This document shows positions 1 through 7,990 of a stretch of DNA of 64,000 nt, piece by piece. Within the stretch, counting starts at the first letter, position 1; every line of letters starts with the position of its first letter. The notes under the pieces are model-generated. The model was given only the letters and a program-made list of their open reading frames with translations, made no database searches and was not told where the DNA came from. The position numbers and the translations under genes were made by a program. The DNA is taken from the NCBI GenBank assembly GCA_019635315.1, contig JAHBZT010000002.1, forward strand, positions 1 to 64,000. Direction: 5' to 3'. Source of the DNA: Rubrivivax sp. Its GTDB lineage: Bacteria > Pseudomonadota > Gammaproteobacteria > Burkholderiales > Burkholderiaceae_C.

Positions 1-294
1 CTGTGTGGAGCGCCGAGCAGCGCAGCTTCGGGGTCGGCGCGCACGCAGTGCGCGCCTCCACAACTGACTCGCCGCCGGTGTCCGAACGCAGCGAACGAAG
101 TGAGCGAAGTGAGTTGGGCGGCGCGACCCCGGAGCGAGCAGCGCAGGGAAGTCGCCGCCGCAGGCGGCGACCGCGGAAGTCAGCGCCGGCAGCGGGTACC
201 GCCTGGCGCGACGCGCACACCAGGGCAGGCGAAGCGGCGCAGGCCGCCGCACTGCTCGAACCGCTTGCGCCAACGTCCGCATTGCGCCGAATGC
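1..294. repeat. Composite palindromic repeat element, copy A (truncated by window start)
   Basis: This stretch is nearly identical to part of two other sites in the window (3678-4311 and 17857-18514). It holds one module of the element: a hairpin at about 37-57 (9-bp stem, 3-nt loop), a short tandem array of 9-bp units at 84-110 (GAACGCAGC, GAACGAAGT, GAGCGAAGT), and a second hairpin at about 151-171. The right end at 272-294 (AACGTCCGCATTGCGCCGAA plus TGC) matches the terminal inverted repeat of the other copies. The left part lies outside the window. Open frames here give only low-complexity Ser-Glu-Arg translations and I do not regard them as genes. The rest of the gap to the thioesterase stop at 320 holds nothing I recognise. 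Confidence 0.85.
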
Positions 295-319
295 AGCCCG
301 CCGCGGTGCGCCGAACGAA

Positions 320-808
320 TCAGGACACCACGTACGCCGCCGCGCCGGTGGCGATCAGCAGGCCCTCGTCGTTGGTCAGGCGCATCTGGGTGGAGCCGAT
401 GCGGCCGCCCAGGCGCAGCACCTGGGCGCTGGCCGTGAAGTGCTTGCCCAGGCCCTGGCGCAGGAAGTCGATGCGCAGGTCGATGGTGCCCATGCGCGAG
501 AAGCGGTGCATGACCTGCAGCGCATTGTCGGCCGGGTGGCGTTCGGCGATGGCGACCATCAGCGCCAGGCCGCCCAGCGCGTCCAGCACCGCCGAGATCA
601 CGCCGCCGTGCAGGCGGCCGTAGGTGTAGTGGCCGACGAGATCCGGGCGCATGTCGAAGCGCGCGCGCACGTCGCCAGGCCGCACCGACTCGATCTTCAG
701 GCCCAGCAGCTGGTTGAAGCTGATGTCCTGCTCGAACATGCGGGCCAGCGCGGCGTCCAGCCGCGCCTGTTCCTCGGCGCTGCGCGGCGGGGCGGCGGGC
801 GCGGTCAT
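320..808 (-). CDS. PaaI-type hotdog-fold acyl-CoA thioesterase
   Basis: A 162-residue protein of the single-domain hotdog thioesterase family (PaaI/YbgC/YigI-like), which hydrolyses acyl-CoA thioesters in the cytoplasm. The diagnostic segment is GRLHGGVISAVLDALGG near residue 75, where HGG begins the long central helix, followed by an IDLRIDFLRQG strand typical of the fold. I start at the ATG at 808 because it overlaps the TGA of the upstream DUF849 gene (ATGA), which fits translational coupling. It is the last gene of the minus-strand atu string, so its likely job is to release or recycle CoA esters of that pathway. The precise substrate cannot be read from the sequence. Confidence 0.85.
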   Translation of the reverse strand: MTAPAAPPRSAEEQARLDAALARMFEQDISFNQLLGLKIESVRPGDVRARFDMRPDLVGHYTYGRLHGGVISAVLDALGGLALMVAIAERHPADNALQVMHRFSRMGTIDLRIDFLRQGLGKHFTASAQVLRLGGRIGSTQMRLTNDEGLLIATGAAAYVVS

Positions 809-1704
809 GCGGCGACCGTCGCCGTCGGCGCAGGCTTCAGGCCCAGCCGGGCGCGCGCCTCGTCGGGGCTCGCGACCTCGCGCCCCGCGTCGCGTGCGAT
901 GCGGGCCAGCGCCTCGATCAGCACGCCGTTGCCGCCGGCGCGGTCGCCACCCGGCAGGTAGAAGGTGTCCTCCAGCCCGCTGCGCAGCATGCCGCCGAGC
1001 TCCGCCGTGCGGCGGTGCACCGGCCAGATCTCGGCGCGGCCGATCAGCGTCGTCTGCCACACCGCGCCCGGTGGCGTCCAGCGCGGCAGCAGGCTCAACA
1101 GCTCGGCATCGGCCGGCATGCCGCTGGCCACGCCCATCACGAAGTTGAGCTCGGGCACGCCGTCGAACATCCCGGCCTTCAGGTACATGCCCACGCTGCG
1201 CACGATGCCGACGTCGAAGCACTCGAACTCCGGGTGCGTGCCGGTCTCGCGCATCACGTCCAGCATCTGCTGGATCTTGGCCACCGGGTTGTCGAAGACC
1301 ATCGGCGGCCAGGCCCATTCGCCGTTGTCCTTGATCTTGAGGTAGTTCAGGCTGCCGGCGTTGCAGGCCGCGACCTCGGGCCGCACGCGGCGCAGGCAGG
1401 CCACCGGGCCGGAGACGTCCTTGCCGACGACGCCGGTGGTCAGGTTGATGATCACGCCCGGGCAGGCGGTGCGGATGGCGTCGCACACCGCCTGCGCCAC
1501 GTCCGGGTCCCAGCTCGGCATGTGGCCGTAGCCTTCCTCCTGCATGCGCAGGTGCACGTGCATGATGCTGGCGCCGGCGTTGAAGGCGTCGCGCGCCTCG
1601 GCCGCCATCTGCGCCGGCGTCACCGGCACCGGGTGCTGCTTCGGGTTGGTCAGCACGCCGGTCAGCGCGCAGGTGATGATGGCCTTGTCGGGGTTCGGGC
1701 TCAT
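805..1704 (-). CDS. DUF849 / beta-keto acid cleavage enzyme (BKACE) family protein
   Basis: A 299-residue member of the family of 3-keto-5-aminohexanoate cleavage enzyme. These zinc enzymes condense a beta-keto acid with acetyl-CoA and split it into acetoacetate and a new CoA ester. The metal-binding HxH is visible in IMHVHLR near residue 47, and the C-terminal FYLPGGDRAGGNGVLIEAL segment is typical of the family. The ATG at 1704 overlaps the end of the biotin carboxylase gene by 4 bp. In the terpene pathway a lyase step follows carboxylation and hydration. This protein might serve that step or a later beta-keto acid, but that is an inference from position only; the step is usually assigned to an HMG-CoA lyase-type enzyme, which is not seen here. 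Confidence 0.85.
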   Translation of the reverse strand: MSPNPDKAIITCALTGVLTNPKQHPVPVTPAQMAAEARDAFNAGASIMHVHLRMQEEGYGHMPSWDPDVAQAVCDAIRTACPGVIINLTTGVVGKDVSGPVACLRRVRPEVAACNAGSLNYLKIKDNGEWAWPPMVFDNPVAKIQQMLDVMRETGTHPEFECFDVGIVRSVGMYLKAGMFDGVPELNFVMGVASGMPADAELLSLLPRWTPPGAVWQTTLIGRAEIWPVHRRTAELGGMLRSGLEDTFYLPGGDRAGGNGVLIEALARIARDAGREVASPDEARARLGLKPAPTATVAA

Positions 1705-3611
1705 TCGGCGATCTCCAGTTCGACCAGCGTGGCGCCGGCGTCGACGCTCGCCTTCTCCACCGCATGCAGCGCGCGCACGGTGCCGGCGGCGGCGGCGTGC
1801 AGCCACATCTCCATCTTCATCGCCTCCACGCAGACCAGCGGCTGGCCGGCGGCGACGCGGTCACCGACGGCCACCGCGATGCGCGCGACGACGCCGGCCA
1901 CCGGCGCCCTGGCGCGGCTGGGGTCGGCGCCGCTGTCGCTGGCCGGGTAGGGCGAAGGCTCGGCGAAGGTGAAGACCGCGCCGGCCACCGCCAGGTGCAG
2001 CGTGCGCGTGCCGGCGTCGTGCACGGCGACCAGCCGCCGCGTCACGCCGTCGAGCTCGCAGCGCAGCGTGCCGTCGTGCCAGTCGACGATGCGCACGCCC
2101 GGCGGCGGCGCACGCAGCGTGCGCTGCTCGTCACCGCAGCGCAGGTGCAGGTCGAATCCGGCGACGCTGGCCGGCCGGCCCGCGGCGGCTGCTGCGTCGC
2201 CGGCCAGCAGCGCGGCGGCGATGCGCCAGGCATCGTCCGGCGGCGGCGGGCGCTGCAGCAGCGGTTCGCTGCCGGCGGCGGCCCATTCGTCGAGCAGCGT
2301 CGTCGTCATGGTCGCCGATGTGAAGCGCTCGTGCCGCAGCAGGTCGCGCAGCAAGCGGCCGTTGCTGGCCGGTCCGATGAGCGGCGAGGACTCCAGCGCC
2401 CGCACCAGCCGGCGCAGCGCGTCGGCACGGTCGCGGCCATGAGCGACGAACTTGGCGACCATCGCGTCGAAGTAGGGCGTGACCTCGCCGCCTTCGGCGA
2501 TGCCGTCGTCGACGCGCAGTCCGGCCTGCAGCGGCCGCCAGTGCAGCACGCGCCCGGTCTGCGGCTTCCAGCCGTCGTAGGGATCCTCGACGACCAGCCT
2601 GGCCTCGATGGCGTGGCCGCTGAAGGTGATCTGCTCCTGCGCCAGCGGCAGCGGCTCGCCGGCCGCCACGCGCAGCTGCCACTCGACCAGGTCCAGTCCG
2701 GTGATGCACTCGGTGACCGGGTGCTCGACCTGCAGCCGCGTATTCATCTCCAGGAAGTAGTGCCGCTGCTCGGCATCGACGACGAACTCCACGGTGCCAG
2801 CCCCGCGGTAGCCCACCGCCAGCGCCGCGGCCACGGCGTCCTGGCCCATCTGCGCGCGCATCGCGTCGCCGACGATGGGCGAGGGCGCTTCCTCGACGAT
2901 CTTCTGGCGCCGGCGCTGCGCGGTGCAGTCGCGTTCGCCCAGGTGCACGGCGTGGCCAAGGGCGTCGGCGAAGACCTGGATCTCGATATGGCGCGCGCCT
3001 TCGATCAGGCGCTCCAGCATCAGCGTGTCGTCGCCGAAGGCGCTGGTGGCCTCGCGCCGCGCGCCAGCCAGCGCGTCGGGCAGTTCGGCCGCCGAGCGCA
3101 CGACGCGCATGCCGCGCCCCCCGCCGCCGGCCACCGCCTTGACCAGCAGCGGAAAGCCGATGCGCGCGGCCTCGGCCGCGAAGCGTTCGTCGGCCTGATC
3201 CTCGCCCAGATAGCCGGGTACGCAGGGCACGCCGGCGGCCAGCATGCGGCGCTTGGCCGCCGCCTTGTCGCCCATCGCCGCGATCGCCTCCGCCGGCGGG
3301 CCGATGAAGACCAGGCCGGCCTCGGCGCAGGCACGCGCGAAGTCGGCGCGCTCCGACAGGAAGCCGTAGCCCGGGTGCACGGCATCGGCGCCGGTGCGCC
3401 GCGCGGCCTCCAGCAGCGCCGCGATGTCCAGGTACGACTGCGCCGCCGGCGGCGGGCCGATGCGCACCGCCTCGTCGGCCAGCGCGACATGCGGCGAGTG
3501 CTCGTCGGCGTCGCTGTAGACGGCCACCGTGCCATAGCCCAGCCGCTGCGCCGTGCGCATCACGCGGCAGGCGATCTCGCCGCGGTTGGCCACCAGGATC
3601 TTGGAGAACAT
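1701..3611 (-). CDS. atuF: Acyl-CoA carboxylase alpha subunit (biotin carboxylase plus BCCP), probable geranyl-CoA carboxylase AtuF
   Basis: A 636-residue biotin-dependent carboxylase alpha chain. It opens with FSKILVANRGEIACRVMRTA, carries the ATP-grasp glycine loop (KAVAGGGGRGMR) and the HIEIQVFAD and LEMNTRLQVEHPVTE segments of biotin carboxylases, and ends in a biotinyl domain with VEAMKMEM, the biotinylated Lys being about residue 599. Paired with the carboxyltransferase at 6380-7990 it would carboxylate an unsaturated acyl-CoA. The order SDR, carboxyltransferase, acyl-CoA dehydrogenase, hydratase, alpha subunit matches atuB-C-D-E-F of Pseudomonas, which favours geranyl-CoA over 3-methylcrotonyl-CoA, although the sequence alone does not exclude the latter. 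A repeat element separates it from atuE, leaving only about 66 bp upstream for a start signal. Confidence 0.8.
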   Translation of the reverse strand: MFSKILVANRGEIACRVMRTAQRLGYGTVAVYSDADEHSPHVALADEAVRIGPPPAAQSYLDIAALLEAARRTGADAVHPGYGFLSERADFARACAEAGLVFIGPPAEAIAAMGDKAAAKRRMLAAGVPCVPGYLGEDQADERFAAEAARIGFPLLVKAVAGGGGRGMRVVRSAAELPDALAGARREATSAFGDDTLMLERLIEGARHIEIQVFADALGHAVHLGERDCTAQRRRQKIVEEAPSPIVGDAMRAQMGQDAVAAALAVGYRGAGTVEFVVDAEQRHYFLEMNTRLQVEHPVTECITGLDLVEWQLRVAAGEPLPLAQEQITFSGHAIEARLVVEDPYDGWKPQTGRVLHWRPLQAGLRVDDGIAEGGEVTPYFDAMVAKFVAHGRDRADALRRLVRALESSPLIGPASNGRLLRDLLRHERFTSATMTTTLLDEWAAAGSEPLLQRPPPPDDAWRIAAALLAGDAAAAAGRPASVAGFDLHLRCGDEQRTLRAPPPGVRIVDWHDGTLRCELDGVTRRLVAVHDAGTRTLHLAVAGAVFTFAEPSPYPASDSGADPSRARAPVAGVVARIAVAVGDRVAAGQPLVCVEAMKMEMWLHAAAAGTVRALHAVEKASVDAGATLVELEIAE

Positions 3612-3677
3612 GTCAGGCGCTCCACCGGATGACGCACGGCCCGCCGGTTGCGACGCGACGCCACGCCGGGAATAGCC

Positions 3678-4311
3678 GCTTGCGATGATTTGCGGTCGTT
3701 CGGCTGGTGTGCAAGCGCCTGCGCATCGCGCCAGGCGGTACCCGCTGCCGGCTCAGGGTTCCGCGGTCGCCGCCTGCGGCGTCGACTTCCCTGCGCTGCT
3801 CGCTCCGGGGTCGCGCCGCCCAACTCACTTCGCTCGCTGCGCTCGCTCCGTTCGGACATCGGCGGCGAGTCAGTTGTGGAGGCGCGCACTGCGTGCGCGC
3901 CGACCCCGAAGCTGCGCTGCTCGGCGCTTCACACATCGCCGGCAGCGGGTACCGCCTGGCGCGAGAGCCACCGACGGTGGCATGCCACCTGTCTGCATGC
4001 CACCGTCGTGTCGCGAAGCCGCGTGGGGGCAGCCCGCAGCGCCCATGGGAGGCGCCGAGAACCGCAGGGCTCCTGGCCGCGCGCGCAGCGCGCCTCCCAG
4101 ACTGACTCGCCGCCGATTTCCGAACGGAGCGAGCGCAGCGAGCGAAGTGAGTTGGCGGCGGGCCAGGAGACCGAGCATCGCAGGGCAGTCGGCGCGCAGC
4201 GCCGACCGCCGGACTCTGGGCGATGCGGGCTGCCCTCACGCGGCTTCGCTGCGCATACACAGGTATGCACCAACAAGGCCGCACAGCGAACGTCCGCAAC
4301 GCGCCGCAAGC
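3678..4311. repeat. Composite palindromic repeat element, copy B, lying between atuE and atuF
   Basis: A 634-bp element with imperfect 23-bp inverted ends (3678-3700 and 4289-4311, 18 of 23 positions matching). Inside are two modules in opposite orientation that share a core: 9-bp tandem units beside a GGCGGCGAGTCAGT block, at about 3825-3880 and 4103-4153. Several hairpins occur: 3880-3900, 3972-4008 (14-bp perfect stem, 9-nt loop) and about 4190-4207. The whole is the reverse complement of copy C, apart from local divergence around the central hairpin. No transposase or plausible gene is encoded. I see no target-site duplication at the ends. The remaining bases of the 780-bp gap, 3612-3677 and 4312-4391, show nothing recognisable. 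Confidence 0.85.
3972..4008. repeat. Perfect 14-bp inverted repeat at the centre of repeat copy B
   Basis: The arms 3972-3985 (CGACGGTGGCATGC) and 3995-4008 (GCATGCCACCGTCG) are exact reverse complements around a 9-nt loop. The equivalent place in copy C (18165-18191) has a different sequence but again a stem, 9 bp with one wobble pair, and again a 9-nt loop. No T-tract follows, so it does not look like an intrinsic terminator. The retained structure suggests the hairpin itself matters to the element. Confidence 0.8.
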
Positions 4312-4391
4312 CGACACACGTGGCCGCAGCGCCTTGTCGTCAGCGCCAAGGTTCACGAAGGCAGCGGCGGGGGGACGGGCCGAATGTGGAC

Positions 4392-5189
4392 TCACTGCGG
4401 CACCCAGCTGGCCTTGCGCTTCTGCAGGAAGGCCAGCGTGCCTTCCATGCCTTCGGGCCCCAGCGCGGCGCGCGAAAACACATCCGCCGCCTCGGCGACC
4501 AGTGCCGCCGGTGGCTGGAAGCGCGCCTTGGCCAGCAGCGCTTTGGTCGCCGCTACCGCGCCGGGCGCGCAGGCCAGGATGCTGGACAGCACACGCGCCA
4601 GCGTGGCGTCCAGAGACGCATCGGGCGCTACCTCGTGCACCAGGCGCAGGCGCAGTGCCTCGGCGGCATCCAGGCGCGCACCGGTCACTGCCAGCCGTTT
4701 CGCTTCCGAATAACCCAGCCGCTCGACCAGGAAGGGCCCGATCTGCGCCGGCACCACGCCCAGCGAGGTCTCGGGCAGCCGGAACTGCACCGACTCGCCG
4801 GCGATCGCGACGTCGGCCACGCAGGCCAGCCCGAAACCGCCGCCCATCACGCTGCCTTCCAGCACGGCCACCGTGGCCAGCGGGCTGCCGGCGAAGGCCA
4901 CGCAGAGCTCGCCGAAAGCGGCATTGGTCCTCTCCAGGGCCTGCGGATCCTCGGCCAGCCGTGCCCGCGCCGCCGCCATGTCCCTGAGGTCGGCGCCGGC
5001 GCAGAAATGGCCGCCGGCGCCACGCAGCACGATCACGCGCGTCGTGCCATCGGACTCGGCCGCGGCCAGCGCCGCACGCAGTTCGCCGACCATCGCCAGG
5101 CTCATCGCATTGCGCACCTCGGGCCGGTTCAGCGTCAGGTGCAGCACACCGCCTTCGCGGCGTTCGGCGAGCGTGGCCGGCGTGGCCAT
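4392..5189 (-). CDS. atuE: Enoyl-CoA hydratase/isomerase family, probable isohexenylglutaconyl-CoA hydratase AtuE
   Basis: A 265-residue crotonase-fold protein. The oxyanion-hole segments are visible as GGHFCAGADLRDM near residue 60 and EGSVMGGGFGLACVADVAIA near residue 110, followed by FRLPETSLGVVPAQIGPF. In the acyclic terpene pathway AtuE hydrates the glutaconyl-CoA made by geranyl-CoA carboxylase, and its usual length is the same. The ATG at 5189 lies 2 bp after the end of the acyl-CoA dehydrogenase gene, so the two are surely co-transcribed. The family is broad, so the substrate call rests on the neighbours (atuC, atuD, atuF) rather than on specific residues. Confidence 0.75.
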   Translation of the reverse strand: MATPATLAERREGGVLHLTLNRPEVRNAMSLAMVGELRAALAAAESDGTTRVIVLRGAGGHFCAGADLRDMAAARARLAEDPQALERTNAAFGELCVAFAGSPLATVAVLEGSVMGGGFGLACVADVAIAGESVQFRLPETSLGVVPAQIGPFLVERLGYSEAKRLAVTGARLDAAEALRLRLVHEVAPDASLDATLARVLSSILACAPGAVAATKALLAKARFQPPAALVAEAADVFSRAALGPEGMEGTLAFLQKRKASWVPQ

Positions 5190-5191
5190 CG

Positions 5192-6346
5192 TCAATGCGC
5201 TCCTTTGGGCAGCGTGCCCTCGAGCTTGCAGATGATGCCGAGCATGATCTCGTCGGCGCCGCCACCGATGCTGACCAGCCGCGTGTCGCGGTAGGCGCGC
5301 GAGACCGGGTTGTCCCAGGTGAAGCCCATGCCGCCCCAGTATTGCAGGCAGGCATCGGCCACCTCGCGCGTCAGGCGCCCGCACTTGAGCTTGGCCATGC
5401 TGGCGAGCTTGGTCACGTCCTTGCCCGAGACATACAGCTCCACCGCGCGGTAGGTCAGCGCGCGCAAGGCCTCGACCTCGGTGCGCAGCTCGGCCAACCG
5501 GAAGTGCACGACCTGGTTGTCCAGGATGCTCTTGCCGAAGGCCTTGCGCTCGCGCGCGTACTCGATGGTCTTGTCGATCAGGCGGTCCATGCCGCGCAGC
5601 GAGCTGGCCGCGCCCCACAGCCGCTCCTCCTGGAACTGCAGCATCTGGAAGGTGAAGCCCAGGCCTTCCTGGCCGATGACGTGGCGGCGCGGCACGCGCA
5701 CGTTGTCGAAGAACAGCTGCGCGGTGTCGCTGCTGTCCATGCCGATCTTGTGGATCTTCTGGCGCGTGATGCCGGGTGCGTCCATCGGCACCACGATCAG
5801 GCTCTTGTTCTTGTGCGGCGGGCCGTCGCCGGTATTGGCCAGCAGGCAGCACCAGTCGGCCTGCAGGCCGTTGGTGATCCACATCTTGGTGCCGTTGATG
5901 ACATAGTCGCCGCCGTCGACCTTGGCCGTGGTCTTGACCGCGGCGACATCGCTGCCGCCGCCGGGCTCGCTGACCCCCAGGCAGGCGACATAGTCGCCGG
6001 CGATCGTCGGCGCCAGGAATTCCTTCTTCAGCTCGTCGCTGCCGAAGCGCGCCAGCGCCGGCGTGGCCATGTCGGTCTGCACGCCGATGGCCATCGGCAC
6101 GCCGCCGCAGGTGCACACGCCCAGCGCCTCGGCCATCACCATGCTGTAGCTGAAGTCCAGGCCGGCGCCGCCGAATTCCTCCGGGTACTTCAGGCCCAGC
6201 AGGCCCAGGTTGCCCAGCTTCTTGAAGACCTCGTGGCTGGGAAACTGCTCGGCGCGCTCCCACTCGTCGACGAAGGGGTTGATCTCCTTCTCGACGAAGC
6301 GCACGACGGTGTCTTCGATCTGGCGGTGTTCGGGCGTGAATTGCAT
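5192..6346 (-). CDS. atuD: Acyl-CoA dehydrogenase, probable citronellyl-CoA dehydrogenase AtuD
   Basis: A 384-residue flavoprotein with the normal acyl-CoA dehydrogenase domains: helical N-terminus, a beta domain with GVSEPGGGSDVAAVKTTA and NGTKMWITNG, and a C-terminal helical domain. It contains QFQEERLWGAA near residue 240, and near the end YWGGMGFTWDNPVSRAYRD and SIGGGADEIMLGIICKL. As far as I recall these closely resemble Pseudomonas AtuD. The enzyme would oxidise citronellyl-CoA to geranyl-CoA, with electrons passed to ETF. It sits between the carboxyltransferase and hydratase genes in the same order as in the known atu cluster, which strengthens the assignment. Confidence 0.85.
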   Translation of the reverse strand: MQFTPEHRQIEDTVVRFVEKEINPFVDEWERAEQFPSHEVFKKLGNLGLLGLKYPEEFGGAGLDFSYSMVMAEALGVCTCGGVPMAIGVQTDMATPALARFGSDELKKEFLAPTIAGDYVACLGVSEPGGGSDVAAVKTTAKVDGGDYVINGTKMWITNGLQADWCCLLANTGDGPPHKNKSLIVVPMDAPGITRQKIHKIGMDSSDTAQLFFDNVRVPRRHVIGQEGLGFTFQMLQFQEERLWGAASSLRGMDRLIDKTIEYARERKAFGKSILDNQVVHFRLAELRTEVEALRALTYRAVELYVSGKDVTKLASMAKLKCGRLTREVADACLQYWGGMGFTWDNPVSRAYRDTRLVSIGGGADEIMLGIICKLEGTLPKGAH

Positions 6347-6379
6347 GGCGCGTCTCCGGGGTGTCTGGAAGGCGCCGCG

Positions 6380-7990
6380 CTACAGCCGCGCGACGCCGAA
6401 GGTATTGGGGCGCAGCGTGCGCGCCGCGGCCTCGGCGGCGACGGCCAGGCACAGGCCGAGCACGCGCCGCGTGTCGCGCGGGTCGATGATGCCGTCGTCC
6501 CACAGTCGCGCGGTGCCGAACAGCGCCGCGCTCTCGGCGTCCAGGCGCTGGCGCAGCGCGTCGCTCATCGCGGCCAGCGCCTCGTCGTTGGCCGGCAGGC
6601 CCATCTTCTGCAGCTTGTTGCGGTTGACGATGTCCATCACCTTGGCCGCCTGCGCGCCGCCCATCACCGCGGTGCGCGCGCTGGGCCAGGCGAAGATGAA
6701 GCGCGGGTCGAAGCCGCGCCCGCACATGCCGTAGTTGCCGGCACCGAAGCTGCCGCCGAGCACGACGGTGAACTTCGGCACGCGGGCGTTGGCCACGGCC
6801 TGGATCATCTTGCTGCCATGCTTGATGGCGCCGGCCTGCTCGGCCGCCTTGCCGACCATGTAGCCGGTGGTGTTCTGCAGGAAGACCAGCGGCGTGCCGC
6901 TCTGGTCGCAGAGCTGGATGAACTGCGCGGCCTTGGTGCTGCCCTGCGGCTGGATGGGGCCGTTGTTGCCGACGATGCCGATGGCATGGCCGTGCAGCCG
7001 GGCATGGCCGCAGACCGTGTCGCCGGCATAGGCGGCCTTGAACTCCAGGAAGTCCGAGCCGTCGACCAGGCGCGCGACGACCTCGCGCACGTCGTAGGGC
7101 TCGCGCTCGTCGGCGGGCACGATGCCCATCAGTTCCTCGGCCGGGTAGCGCGGCTCGGGGGCCGGTGCGCGCGCGGGCGCCGGGTCCCAGGGCAGGGCAG
7201 CGACGATCTCGCGTGCCAGCGCGATGGCATGCGCATCGTCCTCGGCCAGGTATTCGCCCAGGCCGGTCACGCTGGCGTGCATCTCGGCGCCGCCGAGTTC
7301 CTCCTCGCCGGCGTCCTCGCCGATCGCGGCCTTGACCAGCGGCGGCCCGGCCAGATAGATGCTGCTGCGGCCGCGCACCAGCACGACATAGTCCGACAGC
7401 CCGGGCAGGTAGGCGCCGCCGGCGGTGCTGCTGCCGTGAACGACGGCGATCTGCGGGATGCCGGCGGCCGACAGCCGCGCCTGGTTGGCGAAGGTGCGGC
7501 CGCCGTCGACGAAGATCTCGGCCTGGTACATCAGGTTGGCGCCGCCGCTCTCCACCAGCGCGATCAGCGGCAGCTTGTTCTCGCGCGCCAGTTCCTGCGC
7601 GCGCAGCGCCTTCTTCAGGCCCATCGGTGCCACGGTGCCGCCCTTGATGGCGCTGTCGCTGGCCGAGACCAGCACGCGGCGGCCGGCCACGACGCCGATG
7701 CCGACGATGCTGCCGCCACCCATCACGCTCTTCTTCCCGTCGTCGTCGTGCATGCCCAGGCCGGCCAGCGGCGACAGCTCCAGGAACTCGCTGCCGCGGT
7801 CGACGAGGCGCGCCACGCGTTCGCGCGGCAGCAGCTGGCCGCGCTGCTCGAACTTCTCGCGCTTGGACGCCGACTCGGCGACCACCAGCGCCTGCAGGCG
7901 CTGCACTTCGGCCCAGCGCTCGTGCATGCGCGCCGCATTGGCGCGAAAGGCCGCCGACGCCGGGTCGAGCTTCGACACCAGCACCGTCAT
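6380..7990 (-). CDS. atuC: Acyl-CoA carboxylase carboxyltransferase (beta) subunit, probable geranyl-CoA carboxylase AtuC
   Basis: A 536-residue carboxyltransferase with tandem crotonase-like halves, the usual length for AtuC/LiuD proteins. Visible segments are ALVESGGANLMYQAEIFVDG and VHGSSTAGGAYLPGLSD in the N-half and QNTTGYMVG, GGSFGAGNYGMCGRGFDP and FAWPSARTAVMGGAQAAKV in the C-half. The RGFDPRFIFAWPSA stretch differs from the RAYSPRFLYMWPNA type that I associate with methylcrotonyl-CoA carboxylases and looks more like the geranyl-CoA type; this is from memory and should be tested by phylogeny. The ATG at 7990 overlaps the TGA of the SDR gene (ATGA). It forms the active complex with the product of 1701-3611. 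Confidence 0.85.
   Translation of the reverse strand: MTVLVSKLDPASAAFRANAARMHERWAEVQRLQALVVAESASKREKFEQRGQLLPRERVARLVDRGSEFLELSPLAGLGMHDDDGKKSVMGGGSIVGIGVVAGRRVLVSASDSAIKGGTVAPMGLKKALRAQELARENKLPLIALVESGGANLMYQAEIFVDGGRTFANQARLSAAGIPQIAVVHGSSTAGGAYLPGLSDYVVLVRGRSSIYLAGPPLVKAAIGEDAGEEELGGAEMHASVTGLGEYLAEDDAHAIALAREIVAALPWDPAPARAPAPEPRYPAEELMGIVPADEREPYDVREVVARLVDGSDFLEFKAAYAGDTVCGHARLHGHAIGIVGNNGPIQPQGSTKAAQFIQLCDQSGTPLVFLQNTTGYMVGKAAEQAGAIKHGSKMIQAVANARVPKFTVVLGGSFGAGNYGMCGRGFDPRFIFAWPSARTAVMGGAQAAKVMDIVNRNKLQKMGLPANDEALAAMSDALRQRLDAESAALFGTARLWDDGIIDPRDTRRVLGLCLAVAAEAAARTLRPNTFGVARL

Noticed and set aside
84-115. Possible CRISPR-like array from the regularly repeated 9-bp units in the repeat elements
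   Set aside because: The units are contiguous with no spacers, far too short for CRISPR repeats, and no cas gene is present.
3-623. Open frames rich in Ser-Glu-Arg and Arg runs across the repeat element copies (also at 3560-3889, 3613-5355, 17809-18639)
   Set aside because: They follow the 9-bp tandem units and GC-rich hairpins, change frame between copies, lack ribosome binding sites, and in part lie antisense to well-supported genes.
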